Shown here piece after piece: positions 1 to 9,416 of a DNA stretch of 64,000 bases. Below the pieces are notes generated by a model. That model was not told the DNA's origin. It did not search any database and worked only from the letters and a program-made list of their open reading frames with translations. The DNA comes from Bosea sp. (in: a-proteobacteria) (GTDB lineage: Bacteria > Pseudomonadota > Alphaproteobacteria > Rhizobiales > Beijerinckiaceae). The stretch is from the NCBI GenBank assembly GCA_023910605.1, contig JAAVVV010000001.1:2098698-2162697 (forward strand), given 5' to 3'. The number at the start of each line of letters is the position of its first letter. Position 1 is the first letter of the stretch. Position numbers and translations under genes: made by a program.

Positions 1-65
1 GCTTCCGCTGTCGTTGATGGGGCGCTACGCTTCCTGCCCGACTGCGAAATCAGAAAGTTGCGCCC

Positions 66-3000
66 TTGGCCGTCCTCGCCGCGATCCAGCACGTCACGCA
101 CTACGCCTATGACAAGCCGGTCATGCTGGGCCCGCAGATCATCCGCCTGCGCCCCGCGCCGCATTGCCGGACGCGCGTCGAGAGCTATGCGCTGAAGGTT
201 TCCCCGGCCCAGCACTTCGTCAACTGGCAGCAGGACCCGTCCGGCAACTGGATGGCGCGTTTCGTCTTTCCCGAGCCGGTGACGGAGTTCCGCATAGAGG
301 TGGACCTGATCGCGGATCTGGCGGTGGTCAATCCGTTCGACTTCTTCGTGGAAGCGGAAGCCGAAACCTTCCCCTTCGCCTATCCGCCGGACCTCCACGA
401 AGAACTGGCGCCCTACCTGATCGCCGATCCCGCAGGGCCGCGGCTATCCGCTTTCCTGTCCACGATCCCGCGCGAGCCGACCAACACCGTCAATTTCATC
501 GTTGATCTCAATGCCCGTCTCCAGCGCATGATCGCCTATGGCATCCGCATGGAGCCGGGGGTGCAGACACCGGAGGAAACTCTCTCGCTCGCCTCCGGCT
601 CGTGCCGCGATTCCGCCTGGCTGATGGTGCAGATCCTGCGGCACCTGGGCCTCGCCGCACGCTTCGTCTCCGGTTACCTTATCCAGCTCACCGCCGACAT
701 CGATCCGATCGAGGGGCCGCGCGGCACCGACAAGGACTTCACCGACCTTCACGCCTGGGCGGAGGTCTACATTCCCGGCGCAGGCTGGATCGGCATGGAC
801 CCCACCTCGGGCCTGCTGTGCGGGGAGGGCCACCTGCCGGTGGCCGCCACGCCGCATTACCGCTCGGCCGCACCGGTCAGCGGCAGCGTGCTGGGCGTGG
901 CCAACACCAGCTTCGCTTTCGACATGACGGTGACGCGCGTCCGCGAGGCGCCGCGGATCACGCTGCCCTTCTCCGATGAAGCCTGGCGCAGCCTCGATGC
1001 GCTCGGCGCGCGCGTGGACGCCGACCTTGCGGCGCAGGATGTGCGCCTGACCATGGGCGGGGAGCCCACCTTCGTCTCGATCGACGACTATGAGGGCGAG
1101 GAGTGGAACACCGCCGCCGTGGGGCCGGGCAAGCGTGGCCGCGCCGACGTGCTGATCCGCAAGCTGCGCGAGCGCTTCGCGCCTGGCGGCTTTCTCCATT
1201 ACGGGCAGGGCAAGTGGTATCCGGGCGAGACGCTGCCGCGCTGGGCCTTCGGGCTCTACTGGCGCAAGGACGGCAGGCCGATCTGGTCCGACATGAGCCT
1301 GATCGCGCCGGAACCGAAGGCGCCGCAGAAGGCCAGCGCCGAATCCGGGCCCGCAAAGGCCATCGCCACCCATGTCGCGCGTCAACTTGGCCTCGATATG
1401 GATTACGTGCTGCCTGCCTTCGAGGACCCGGCCCACTGGGTGCTCAAGGAGGGCCAGCTTCCGCCGAACGTCGATCCTCAGAACCCCAGGCTCGCCGACC
1501 CCGAGGAGCGCGCCCGCATGGTGCGCGTGTTCGAACGCGGTCTGAACGCGGCCTCCGGCTACGTGTTGCCGGTGCAGCGCTTGCAGGCCGCAGCCTCTGA
1601 CCGGCGCTGGAAATCGGAGCGCTGGGACCTGCGCCGCGGCAAGCTCTTCCTCGTTCCCGGCGATTCCCCCGTGGGGTATCGCCTGCCTCTGGGCTCTCTG
1701 CCATGGGTTGCGCCTTCCGCCTATCCCCATGTCCATCCGCAGGACCCGCTGGAGCCGCGCGCGCCGCTGCCCGTGCCCGATGCCGCCCATGGCGTTGCTG
1801 CGGTCGGCGGCATGGGGCCCGAAGCCGGCGCCCCGCTCAGCTTCATCGCCTCCGAAGCCAGCGCCGTCCAGCGGCAGGACCGTGTCGAGCAGGACCTCGA
1901 GGCGGCGAGCGTCCGCACGGCGCTGTCGGTCGAGATGCGCGACGGCGTGCCTTGCGTGTTCATGCCCCCCGTCGAGAAGGTCGAGGATTATCTCGATCTG
2001 CTCGCGGCGGTCGAGGCAGCCGCCAGGACCACCGGCATGGCGGTCCACATCGAGGGCTATGCGCCGCCCTATGATCCACGCCTTGAGGTCATCAAGGTCA
2101 CGCCCGACCCCGGCGTGATCGAGGTCAACATCCAGCCCGCGCAAGGCTGGTCCGAAGCGGTGTCGATCACCAGGGGGCTTTATGAGGATGCGCGCCAGTC
2201 GCGCCTCGGCTGCGACAAGTTCATGGTCGATGGCCGTCACACCGGCACGGGCGGCGGCAATCATGTGGTCATCGGTGGCGCGACGCCGCCGGACAGCCCG
2301 TTCCTGCGTCGGCCAGACCTGCTCAAGAGCCTCGTGCTCTACTGGCAGCGGCATCCGTCGCTGTCCTATCTGTTCTCCGGCATGTTCATCGGCCCGACCA
2401 GCCAGGCCCCGCGCGTGGACGAGGGACGGCATGACGGGCTCTACGAGCTTGAGATCGCCATGGCCCATGTCCCGAAGCCAGGCGAGGGGCATGTCGCGCC
2501 CTGGATGGTGGACCGTCTGTTCCGCAACCTGCTGATCGACGTCACCGGCAACACCCACCGCTCCGAAATCTGCATCGACAAGCTCTTTTCGCCGGATGGC
2601 CCGACAGGCCGGCTCGGCCTCGTCGAGTTCCGCTCCTTCGAGATGCCGCCCGATGCGCGCATGAGCCTTGCCCAGCAACTGCTGGTGCGTGCGCTCGTCG
2701 CCTGGTTCTGGCGCGAGCCGCAGGAGGGTTCGCTGGTGCGCTGGGGCACGGCGCTGCATGACCGCTTCATGCTGCCCGAGTTCGTGAAGGCCGATTTCCA
2801 AGACGTGCTCGCCGATCTTGGCCGCGCCGGCTACGCCTTCGATCCCGTCTGGTTCCAGGCGCAGCACGAGTTCCGCTTTCCCTTCTATGGCGAGGTCGCG
2901 CATGGCGGCGTCACGCTCGAGCTCAGGCAGGCGCTGGAGCCGTGGCATGTCATGGGCGAGACGGGCGCCATCGGCGGCACGGTGCGCTATGTGGACAGCT

Positions 3001-3422
3001 CCGTGGAACGCCTCCAGGTCAAGGCGAGCGGCCTCGTGCCGGGGCGCCACATCATCACCTGCAATGGCCGGCAGGTCCCGCTTGCGCCTGTGGCTGGCGA
3101 TGCCCATGCCGGCGGCGTGCGCTTCAAGGCATGGCAGCCTGCGGCCGGGCTCCACCCGATCATTCCGGTGCATGCCCCGCTGACCTTCGACATCGTGGAC
3201 AGCTGGGCCGGGCGCTCCCTCGGCGGCTGCGTCTATCACGTCGCCCATCCTGGCGGCCGCAACTACGACACGCTGCCGGTCAATGCCTACGAGGCCGAGG
3301 CGCGGCGCCTGGCGCGCTTCGAGAGCATCGGCCACACGCCCGGCCCCTTCACGCCGCCGCCTGTGGAGCGTTCCACGGAGTTTCCGTACACCCTTGATCT
3401 GCGCCGTCGGATCGGGACCTAA
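66..3422 (+). CDS. Transglutaminase-like / DUF2126 putative amidoligase fusion protein
   Basis: The 1118-residue protein has two parts. Residues 1 to about 290 form a bacterial transglutaminase-like domain with an apparently intact triad: Cys180 in GSCRDSA, His229 in DLHAWAEV and Asp245 in GMDPTSG. From about residue 330 it is a DUF2126 domain, beginning near [11 protein letters not shown]; the family is described as a putative amidoligase. It starts the operon with the ATP-grasp/alpha-E and second transglutaminase genes, 6 bases upstream of the next gene. The start is a TTG at 66, chosen because the AAIQHVTHY segment just after it is where family members begin. No ATG lies upstream in frame before the stop at 15-17, and no good ribosome site is seen. 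The substrate is unknown. By inference it forms or cleaves amide bonds on a peptide together with its neighbours. Confidence 0.9.
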   Translation: MAVLAAIQHVTHYAYDKPVMLGPQIIRLRPAPHCRTRVESYALKVSPAQHFVNWQQDPSGNWMARFVFPEPVTEFRIEVDLIADLAVVNPFDFFVEAEAETFPFAYPPDLHEELAPYLIADPAGPRLSAFLSTIPREPTNTVNFIVDLNARLQRMIAYGIRMEPGVQTPEETLSLASGSCRDSAWLMVQILRHLGLAARFVSGYLIQLTADIDPIEGPRGTDKDFTDLHAWAEVYIPGAGWIGMDPTSGLLCGEGHLPVAATPHYRSAAPVSGSVLGVANTSFAFDMTVTRVREAPRITLPFSDEAWRSLDALGARVDADLAAQDVRLTMGGEPTFVSIDDYEGEEWNTAAVGPGKRGRADVLIRKLRERFAPGGFLHYGQGKWYPGETLPRWAFGLYWRKDGRPIWSDMSLIAPEPKAPQKASAESGPAKAIATHVARQLGLDMDYVLPAFEDPAHWVLKEGQLPPNVDPQNPRLADPEERARMVRVFERGLNAASGYVLPVQRLQAAASDRRWKSERWDLRRGKLFLVPGDSPVGYRLPLGSLPWVAPSAYPHVHPQDPLEPRAPLPVPDAAHGVAAVGGMGPEAGAPLSFIASEASAVQRQDRVEQDLEAASVRTALSVEMRDGVPCVFMPPVEKVEDYLDLLAAVEAAARTTGMAVHIEGYAPPYDPRLEVIKVTPDPGVIEVNIQPAQGWSEAVSITRGLYEDARQSRLGCDKFMVDGRHTGTGGGNHVVIGGATPPDSPFLRRPDLLKSLVLYWQRHPSLSYLFSGMFIGPTSQAPRVDEGRHDGLYELEIAMAHVPKPGEGHVAPWMVDRLFRNLLIDVTGNTHRSEICIDKLFSPDGPTGRLGLVEFRSFEMPPDARMSLAQQLLVRALVAWFWREPQEGSLVRWGTALHDRFMLPEFVKADFQDVLADLGRAGYAFDPVWFQAQHEFRFPFYGEVAHGGVTLELRQALEPWHVMGETGAIGGTVRYVDSSVERLQVKASGLVPGRHIITCNGRQVPLAPVAGDAHAGGVRFKAWQPAAGLHPIIPVHAPLTFDIVDSWAGRSLGGCVYHVAHPGGRNYDTLPVNAYEAEARRLARFESIGHTPGPFTPPPVERSTEFPYTLDLRRRIGT

Positions 3423-3428
3423 TCGGTC

Positions 3429-5951
3429 ATGTCCACTTCCCGGCAGGCCGAGTCGCAGCGCAGCAGGTCCGAACAGCAGCGGCGGCTCCTCGGGGCCTAT
3501 GCGCCGTTTGCCGGCGTGCATGACGAGATGATGGGCCCCGATGGCGCCATCCGCCCGCATTGGGAGGCGCTTCTCGAGGAGTGGACCCGCTATTCGCCCG
3601 ATGAGCTTTTGCGGCGCATCGCTCTGGCTGAGCGGCATCTGGCGGACTCAGGGGTCTCCTACCGCATCAGGGCGGAATCTTCCCTCGACGACATGCTCTC
3701 GGGCGAGCGGGCATGGCCGATGAGCCACATGCCCCTGCCTATCGACGAAGCCGAATGGCGGGCCATCGAGGCGGGCGTGTCGCAGCGTGCGGAATTGCTT
3801 GAGGCGGTACTGCGTGACCTTTACGGCCCCGCTCGCCTGATCGCGGAGGGCGCGCTTCCGGCGGCGGCGGTTGCGGGCAGCCCCGATTATCTGCGCCCGC
3901 TCAAGGGCGCGCTGGCTCCGGGCGGCCAGCACCTTCAGCTTTATGCCTGCGATCTGGGACGCGGTCCCGACGGGCGCTGGTGGGTGCTGGGCGACCGCAC
4001 CCAGGCGCCATCCGGCGCCGGCTATGCGCTCGAAAACCGGCTGGCCATGGCGAGGGCCTTCCCCGATCTTTACCGCTCCATGAATGTCGAGCGGCTTGCC
4101 AGTTTCTTCCAGGGCTTCCGCGCCGGGCTCGTGTCTGGCGCGCGGCGTGCCGAGCCGCGCATCTGCCTGCTGACGCCGGGACCGTTGAGCGAGACCTATT
4201 TCGAGCAGGCCTATCTGGCGCGCTATCTCGGCTTCCTGCTCGTCGAGGGCAGCGATCTGGTCATGCGCGATGACCGCGTGCATGTCCGCACCATCGCCGG
4301 GCTCAAGCGGGCCGATGTGATCTGGCGCCGCATCGATGGCGATTATGCCGATCCGCTGGAGCTTAACGCCGCATCGCGGCTGGGCGTTGCCGGGATGCTG
4401 CACGCCATCCGCCGCGAGAATGTCGTGGTCGCCAATGCACCCGGCTCGGGCGTGGTGGAGTCGCGCGCGCTCATGGGCTTCATGCCTACGCTCTGCCGCA
4501 AGGTGCTGGGCGCGGACCTTGCCCTGCCCAATGTCGCGACATGGTGGTGCGGCCAGCCCCATGAGCGCGAGGAAGTCCTCAGCCGCATCGATGACATGGC
4601 GATCGCCTCCGCTTTCCGGGCGGACATTCGCAGCTCTGGCGATGGCGAGCCGCTTCTGGTGTCGGAGATGCCGGCGGCGGCCCGCACCGCGCTGGTTGAT
4701 GCCATCCGTTCGCGGGGCGTGGATTATGTCGGGCAGGAGGTCGTCAAGATCTCGACCATGCCGGTGCTTGGCGCCGACGGCGTGCTGGAGCCGCGGCCCT
4801 TCGCTCTCAGGGTCTATGCCACTCACACGCCAGATGGCTGGCGGGTCATGCCTGGCGGCTTCTGCCGCACCTCCGATCGGCTGGACGCCCGCGCCGTGAA
4901 CATGCGCGAGGGCGCACGGTCTTCCGATGTCTGGGTTCTGTCCGGCAAGCCCGTGGAGCCGGTGACGCTGCTGCCGCCGCCCGATCAGGTGCAGGTGCGC
5001 CGTGTGATGGGCAACCTGCCCAGCCGTGTCGCTGACAACCTCTTCTGGCTCGGGCGCTATCTTGAGCGGGCCGAAGGCGTGCTGCGCCTGACTCGCACTC
5101 TCCTTGGCCGGCTGATCGATTCCGATGTCCGCAGCCCTGCACAAAGCGATGCCGTGAGGCGGCTGAGCGGGCTGCTCGTGGCCTGGGGCGCGGCCACTGG
5201 CGCCCGTACGCCCGTCATGCGTCAGGCCTATGCGGCGCTCTATGGCCTTGATCATTACGGCTCGGCTGCGGCCTGCATCCGCGAGGCCAAGCGCACGGCA
5301 TCCGTCACGCGCGAACGGCTTTCGGTCGATGCCTGGCGGCTGATCGGCGATCTGACCCGCCGGCTGGAGCGGGAGACGGATCTGCCCCCGACCGAGGGGG
5401 AGGGTTACGAGACCGCCGACCGGGCCTTGCGCGGGCTGGCGGCCTTCGCGGGGCTGGCTGAGGAAAACATGAACCGCGGCGCGGGCTGGCGCTTCCTCGA
5501 GATTGGCCGGCGCATCGAACGCGCGGTGACGACATGCCGCTTCGCCCGCCAGTTCGGCGACCAGAGCGCCGCGCGCGAAAGCCTCGACGTTCTGCTTGAC
5601 CTGATCGACTCGCAGATCACCTATCGCTCGCGTTATCTCGTCGGCGTCGCCTACCACCCTGTCATGGACATGGTCCTGTTCGATGAATACAACCCGCGTT
5701 CCGTGGCTTTCCAGATCGCGCGGCTGGATGCCGAGGTGGCGGCGCTGCCGACCGTGCGCGAGGACGGGCTGATGGAGGCGCCGCGCCGGCTCTCGCTCAG
5801 GCTGGCCGCCGATGTCGCGACCGCCCGCACCGATCAGGTCGACAAGACCTATGTGCTCTCGCTGGAGCAGCGGCTCATGGGCCTGTCGGAAGCGGTGGCC
5901 AATCGCTATTTCCTGCAATCCAGCGTCGATGACGACAGCGGAAAGCCGTGA
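3429..5951 (+). CDS. Circularly permuted ATP-grasp protein fused to an alpha-E domain
   Basis: The 840-residue protein joins two families often encoded separately. Residues about 20 to 508 are the circularly permuted type 2 ATP-grasp region (formerly DUF404/DUF407), containing LGDRTQAPSGAGYALENR near 187-204 and the LLTPGP and PGGFCR segments. Residues about 525 to 830 are the all-helical alpha-E domain (formerly DUF403), beginning at NLPSRVADNLFWLGRYLERA. ATP-grasp enzymes activate a carboxylate with ATP and couple it to an amine or thiol, so a peptide-ligase role is inferred. The next gene starts 4 bases before this one stops, which points to translational coupling. No substrate can be read from the sequence. 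Confidence 0.92.
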   Translation: MSTSRQAESQRSRSEQQRRLLGAYAPFAGVHDEMMGPDGAIRPHWEALLEEWTRYSPDELLRRIALAERHLADSGVSYRIRAESSLDDMLSGERAWPMSHMPLPIDEAEWRAIEAGVSQRAELLEAVLRDLYGPARLIAEGALPAAAVAGSPDYLRPLKGALAPGGQHLQLYACDLGRGPDGRWWVLGDRTQAPSGAGYALENRLAMARAFPDLYRSMNVERLASFFQGFRAGLVSGARRAEPRICLLTPGPLSETYFEQAYLARYLGFLLVEGSDLVMRDDRVHVRTIAGLKRADVIWRRIDGDYADPLELNAASRLGVAGMLHAIRRENVVVANAPGSGVVESRALMGFMPTLCRKVLGADLALPNVATWWCGQPHEREEVLSRIDDMAIASAFRADIRSSGDGEPLLVSEMPAAARTALVDAIRSRGVDYVGQEVVKISTMPVLGADGVLEPRPFALRVYATHTPDGWRVMPGGFCRTSDRLDARAVNMREGARSSDVWVLSGKPVEPVTLLPPPDQVQVRRVMGNLPSRVADNLFWLGRYLERAEGVLRLTRTLLGRLIDSDVRSPAQSDAVRRLSGLLVAWGAATGARTPVMRQAYAALYGLDHYGSAAACIREAKRTASVTRERLSVDAWRLIGDLTRRLERETDLPPTEGEGYETADRALRGLAAFAGLAEENMNRGAGWRFLEIGRRIERAVTTCRFARQFGDQSAARESLDVLLDLIDSQITYRSRYLVGVAYHPVMDMVLFDEYNPRSVAFQIARLDAEVAALPTVREDGLMEAPRRLSLRLAADVATARTDQVDKTYVLSLEQRLMGLSEAVANRYFLQSSVDDDSGKP

Positions 5952-6832
5952 GCGTGCTGTACGACATCCGCCACGTCACGACCTACACCTACAACTCCGC
6001 CGTACCTTTCGCGCGGTGCGTGCTACGCATGTTTCCGCGCGCCGAGCGGGGCCAGAATGTGGTGTCCACGCTGCTGACGGTTTCGCCCAAGGTATCGGAA
6101 CGGCGCGACAGCATCTGCTTCTTCGGCAACGCCATCGCCACCATCACCGTGGAGCAGCCGCACCGGGCGCTGACCGTCTCAGTGACCTCGCGCGTCGAGG
6201 TCAATCATGGCGCCCTAGCAGGTCTTGACCTGTCGGATGCCTGGGAGACGGTGCGCGACATGGCTGCCGATGGCGCAGGGCTCGAGCCGGAATCGCCGGT
6301 GCATTACCTCTACCAGAGCCGCCTTGTGCCGATCGAGCCTGCGGCCGTGGCCTATGCGGCGTCCAGCTTTCCGCAGGGCCGCACCGTGCTCGACGGCGCG
6401 CGCGACCTCATGGGCCGCATCAAGCGAGATTTTGTCTACGATCCGAAAGCCACTGTCGTCTCGACGCCGCTCTCGCAGGCGCTCGAGCATCGCCATGGCG
6501 TCTGCCAGGATTTCGCCCATGTCATGATCGCTGGCCTGCGTGGCCTCGGGCTGCCGGCCTCCTATGTGAGCGGTTACCTCAGGACGCTGCCACCGCCGGG
6601 GCAGAAGCGCCTGCAAGGGGCCGATGCCAGCCATGCCTGGGTTTCGGTCTGGTGCGGCCACGGGCTTGGCTGGGTCGGGCTGGACCCCACCAACGACATG
6701 CTGGCCGGCAATGATCACATCGTGGTGGCGAGGGGGCGTGATTATGCCGATGTCGCGCCGGTGGATGGCGTCATCATCGGCTCGGGCGGCCAGTCCATCG
6801 ATGTGAAGGTGGATGTCGAGCCCATCGGATGA
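5948..6832 (+). CDS. Transglutaminase-like domain protein
   Basis: The 294-residue protein has the N-terminal beta domain typical of bacterial transglutaminase-like proteins (residues about 1-80). A papain-fold core follows with Cys186 in HGVCQDFAH, His229 in ASHAWVSV and Asp246 in GLDPTND, so the triad looks complete. It is a distant paralogue of the N-terminal half of the first gene in the operon. The GTG start at 5948 overlaps the stop of the ATP-grasp gene. Bacterial members are more often thought to be peptidases or amide-bond transferases than protein cross-linkers. Its job here is presumably tied to the two predicted ligases upstream, but that is inference. Confidence 0.9.
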   Translation: MSVLYDIRHVTTYTYNSAVPFARCVLRMFPRAERGQNVVSTLLTVSPKVSERRDSICFFGNAIATITVEQPHRALTVSVTSRVEVNHGALAGLDLSDAWETVRDMAADGAGLEPESPVHYLYQSRLVPIEPAAVAYAASSFPQGRTVLDGARDLMGRIKRDFVYDPKATVVSTPLSQALEHRHGVCQDFAHVMIAGLRGLGLPASYVSGYLRTLPPPGQKRLQGADASHAWVSVWCGHGLGWVGLDPTNDMLAGNDHIVVARGRDYADVAPVDGVIIGSGGQSIDVKVDVEPIG

Positions 6833-6842
6833 GGACCAAGCC

Positions 6843-8255
6843 ATGACCGCCCCGACGCGTGACCGTGCCATTGCCCGCGCCGCCGCCCATTTCGACGATG
6901 GCGGCTTCCGCCGCGAACTGGCGGAACGCATCGCAATCCCCACCGAAAGCCAGAACCCGGACAGCGGGGGCGCCCTTCAGGCCTATATCCACGATGCCAT
7001 GATCCCGGCCTTCACGGCGATGGGGTTCTCGAACCGCGTGTTGACCCATCCCAGATCGAGCGGACCGTTTCTCCTCGCCGAACGCATGGAGACGCCCGGT
7101 GCGCTGACGGTGTTCGGCTATGGCCATGGCGATACGGTGCGCGGCATGGAGGGGCGCTGGCGCGAAGAGCTATCGCCGTGGGAACTCAGCGAGCGGGGCG
7201 ATCGCTGGTATGGGCGCGGCGTGGTGGACAACAAGGGCCAGCACAGCGTCAACATGGCGGCCATGGCTGCGGTGCTGGCCGAGCGCGGCAAGTTGGGCTT
7301 CAACGCGCGCTACCTGATCGAGATGGGCGAGGAGGTTGGCTCGCCGGGCCTGCGCGAACTCTGCGCCGAACATGCCGACGCGTTCGCCGCCGACATCCTC
7401 ATCGCCTCGGATGGCCCGCGCCTCAGCGCGGAGCAGCCGACGATCTTCCTCGGCGCTCGCGGCGCGCTGGCCCTGGACCTGATCGTCGATGCCCGTGCGG
7501 GCGGACACCATTCCGGCAACTGGGGCGGGCTGATCTCGAACCCTGCCATCCTGCTTGCGCACGCCATCAGCCGCATCGTCGGCGCCAGTGGCCGGATCAG
7601 GATACCCGAGCTGGTGCCGAAGAACGGCATTCCCCCTTCGGTCCGCGCCGCGCTGGCCGGTCTCAGCGTGGATGGCGGCGCCGATGGCCCGGCTATCGAG
7701 CCGTGGTGGGGCGAGCCGGGCCTGACAGGCGCGGAGAAAGTGTTCGGCTGGTGCAATTTCGAGGTGCTTGCCTTCGAGGCGGGCGATCCGCGCGCGCCGG
7801 TCAATGCGATCCCGCCGCGGGCCTGGGCGCGCTGCCAGCTGCGCTTCACCGTCGATGTCGACCACACCGACGTCATCCCTGCCATACGCCGTCACCTGGC
7901 GCGCGAAGGTCTGGGCATGGTCGCGGTGGAGAGCGCGCGCGAGACGGTGTTCGGGGCGACCCGGCTTGATCCGGACGATCCCTCGGTGCGCAAGGCCTGC
8001 GCCTCGCTAGAGCGCACGACGGGAAGAAAGCCGGCCCTCCTGCCCAATCTGGGCGGCGCGCTGCCCAATGACATCTTCGCCGAAGTGCTCGGGCTCAAGA
8101 CCATCTGGGTGCCGCATTCCTATCCGGGATGCTCCCAGCACGCGCCGGATGAGCATGTGCCCTCGGCGCTGCTGCGTGAGGCGCTGTGCATCATGGCCGG
8201 GCTTTACTGGGATCTTGGAGAGGGCTGGGCTGCGCCTCTCTGCGCTCAAGGTTAA
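6843..8255 (+). CDS. M20 family metallopeptidase
   Basis: A 470-residue M20-type di-zinc amidohydrolase. Visible metal-site elements are His95 and Asp97 in GYGHGDTV, Asp129 in VVDNKGQH, the Glu163-Glu164 pair in EMGEEVGSPGL, and a late His in the segment SQHAPDEHV. The middle of the protein carries the dimerisation insert near ARAGGHHSGNWGG. Members remove amino acids from dipeptides or deacylate amino acids. The ATG at 6843 is preferred over a possible GTG at 6813 because it has GAGGACC upstream and the family's usual N-terminus. It lies 10 bases after the transglutaminase gene, so it probably belongs to the same operon and could process the same peptide. Confidence 0.9.
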   Translation: MTAPTRDRAIARAAAHFDDGGFRRELAERIAIPTESQNPDSGGALQAYIHDAMIPAFTAMGFSNRVLTHPRSSGPFLLAERMETPGALTVFGYGHGDTVRGMEGRWREELSPWELSERGDRWYGRGVVDNKGQHSVNMAAMAAVLAERGKLGFNARYLIEMGEEVGSPGLRELCAEHADAFAADILIASDGPRLSAEQPTIFLGARGALALDLIVDARAGGHHSGNWGGLISNPAILLAHAISRIVGASGRIRIPELVPKNGIPPSVRAALAGLSVDGGADGPAIEPWWGEPGLTGAEKVFGWCNFEVLAFEAGDPRAPVNAIPPRAWARCQLRFTVDVDHTDVIPAIRRHLAREGLGMVAVESARETVFGATRLDPDDPSVRKACASLERTTGRKPALLPNLGGALPNDIFAEVLGLKTIWVPHSYPGCSQHAPDEHVPSALLREALCIMAGLYWDLGEGWAAPLCAQG

Positions 8256-8495
8256 CAGCCCGTCAACGCGCCGCTTCATGAAGCAATGCTGCATCCGTTG
8301 AGATCAAACGGTTTTCCGGCGTTTGACGGTTTCCATAACCTGAATCCTCAGGATTATGTTGCGCGCATTTACAGTGCATTTAGCGCGCATTTTAGACAGT
8401 TTTTCGCAACTGACCCCGATGATCATCCCAACGACCGGCGAGATGACAAGCGCCGGCGGCGCAGGACAGATGAACGTCAATAGGGGTGAATCAAG
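8256..8495. promoter_or_regulatory. AT-richer intergenic region with two short palindromes
   Basis: This 240-base gap between the M20 gene and the Sel1-like gene is less GC-rich than its surroundings. It holds two perfect palindromes, GCTTCATGAAGC at 8273-8284 and AATCCTCAGGATT at 8343-8355. A T-rich stretch follows around 8370-8410. No gene or RNA is recognised. It probably carries the promoter of the downstream small gene. Whether the palindromes are operators or chance is unknown. Confidence 0.35.
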
Positions 8496-8765
8496 ATGCC
8501 ACGTCAGACGATAGAAGAAATCAATCCGGTTGCGGCGGCTCCGGTGGCAATGACCGGCGAGGCTTGCTACAAGCTTGGCTTGGCCTATGCTTCGGGCCGT
8601 TCGCAGCCGATTGATCTGGTTGCTGCCCACAAGTGGTTGAATGTGGCAGTCATGCAAGGTTTCCGTGAGGCAGTCCTGCGCCGCGCCGAACTGGCCAGCG
8701 AGATGTCGCACGAGGAGATCGCCGCCGCCTTGCGCGAGGCGAGGGCGCTGATCACCCGGCACTGA
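8496..8765 (+). CDS. Sel1-repeat-like small protein
   Basis: An 89-residue protein with one recognisable Sel1-like helical repeat at about residues 23-52, pattern YKLGLAYASGR followed by AAHKWLNVA. A helical tail follows (HEEIAAALREARALI). Sel1 repeats are TPR-like protein-binding modules. This short single-repeat form is found in many Hyphomicrobiales with no assigned function. The ATG at 8496 has AGGGGTGA a few bases upstream. It lacks a signal peptide, so it is probably cytoplasmic. It sits just before ndk but is separated by a hairpin and a plausible ndk promoter, so it is probably its own unit. Confidence 0.75.
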   Translation: MPRQTIEEINPVAAAPVAMTGEACYKLGLAYASGRSQPIDLVAAHKWLNVAVMQGFREAVLRRAELASEMSHEEIAAALREARALITRH

Positions 8766-8767
8766 GC

Positions 8768-8786
8768 CCGGCCCCGACAGGGCCGG
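8768..8786 (+). terminator. GC-rich hairpin after the Sel1-like gene
   Basis: Seven-base perfect stem, CCGGCCC paired with GGGCCGG, loop CGACA, starting right after the stop codon. No T-run follows, so it is only a candidate terminator or mRNA stabiliser. Confidence 0.35.
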
Positions 8787-8808
8787 CGCGCCTGGGCGCC
8801 ATGATGTC

Positions 8809-8837
8809 TTGTGGCTGTGATGTGAGGCGGCTATAAG
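8809..8837 (+). promoter_or_regulatory. Candidate sigma-70 promoter of ndk
   Basis: TTGTGG at 8809-8814 and TATAAG at 8832-8837 are separated by 17 bases, close to the housekeeping consensus. The ndk start at 8874 lies 37 bases downstream, preceded by the ribosome site AGAGGA six bases before the ATG. Confidence 0.5.
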
Positions 8838-8873
8838 CCCGCTTCCCGATTTCGGACCACCAGAGGACAATCC

Positions 8874-9296
8874 ATGGCCAACCAGCGCACTTTCTCGATC
8901 ATCAAGCCGGACGCGACGAAGCGCAACCTGACGGGCGCCGTCAATGCCGTGATCGAGGCCGCGGGTCTGCGCATCGTCGCGCAGAAGCGCATTCTCATGA
9001 CGCGCGCGCAGGCCGAGACGTTCTACGCCGTTCATTCAACTCGCCCGTTCTTTGGCGAACTGTGCGATTTCATGACCTCCGGCCCCGTGGTCGTGCAGGT
9101 GCTTGAAGGCGAGAACGCTGTCGCGAGGTATCGCGAAGTCATGGGCGCCACCAACCCGGCCAACGCTGCGGAAGGCACGATCCGCAAGCTGTTCGCGCTG
9201 TCGGTCGGCGAGAACACCGCCCATGGCTCGGATGCGCCCGAGACGGCGGCGCAGGAAATCGCCCAGTTCTTCTCCGGCAACGAGATCGTCGGCTGA
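8874..9296 (+). CDS. ndk: Nucleoside diphosphate kinase
   Basis: A 140-residue Ndk of normal bacterial length. It transfers the terminal phosphate of ATP to other (d)NDPs through a phosphohistidine. His117 in [10 protein letters not shown] is the active-site histidine and sits at the textbook position. Lys11 in SIIKPDA and the Arg/Asn residues of the [13 protein letters not shown] loop complete the nucleotide site. The start has a clear AGAGGA ribosome site and a likely promoter upstream. A GC-rich hairpin follows the gene. It appears monocistronic. Confidence 0.97.
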   Translation: MANQRTFSIIKPDATKRNLTGAVNAVIEAAGLRIVAQKRILMTRAQAETFYAVHSTRPFFGELCDFMTSGPVVVQVLEGENAVARYREVMGATNPANAAEGTIRKLFALSVGENTAHGSDAPETAAQEIAQFFSGNEIVG

Positions 9297-9323
9297 GTAT
9301 CGCAGCGCGGCGCTGACCCTGCT

Positions 9324-9348
9324 CTGGCCGCTCCGCAAGGGCGGCCAG
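9324..9348 (+). terminator. Hairpin downstream of ndk
   Basis: Perfect eight-base stem CTGGCCGC/GCGGCCAG with a nine-base loop, 27 bases after the ndk stop codon. It lacks a following T-run, so it would be a weak or factor-assisted terminator. Confidence 0.45.
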
Positions 9349-9416
9349 TGTCATGAGCGGAGCAGGCGCGTGCCGCAGGCCTTGCCAACCGCAGGCAGGC
9401 TTGCGATCCATGGGGC

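Noticed and set aside
444..3638. Minus-strand open frame of over 1000 codons opposite the DUF2126 gene
   Set aside because: Its translation is a low-complexity Arg/His/Ala-rich shadow of a recognised gene, as expected in GC-rich DNA with strong third-position bias. It has no domain features.
3648..5918. Minus-strand open frame of 756 codons opposite the ATP-grasp/alpha-E gene
   Set aside because: It mirrors a well-recognised plus-strand gene and shows no motif.
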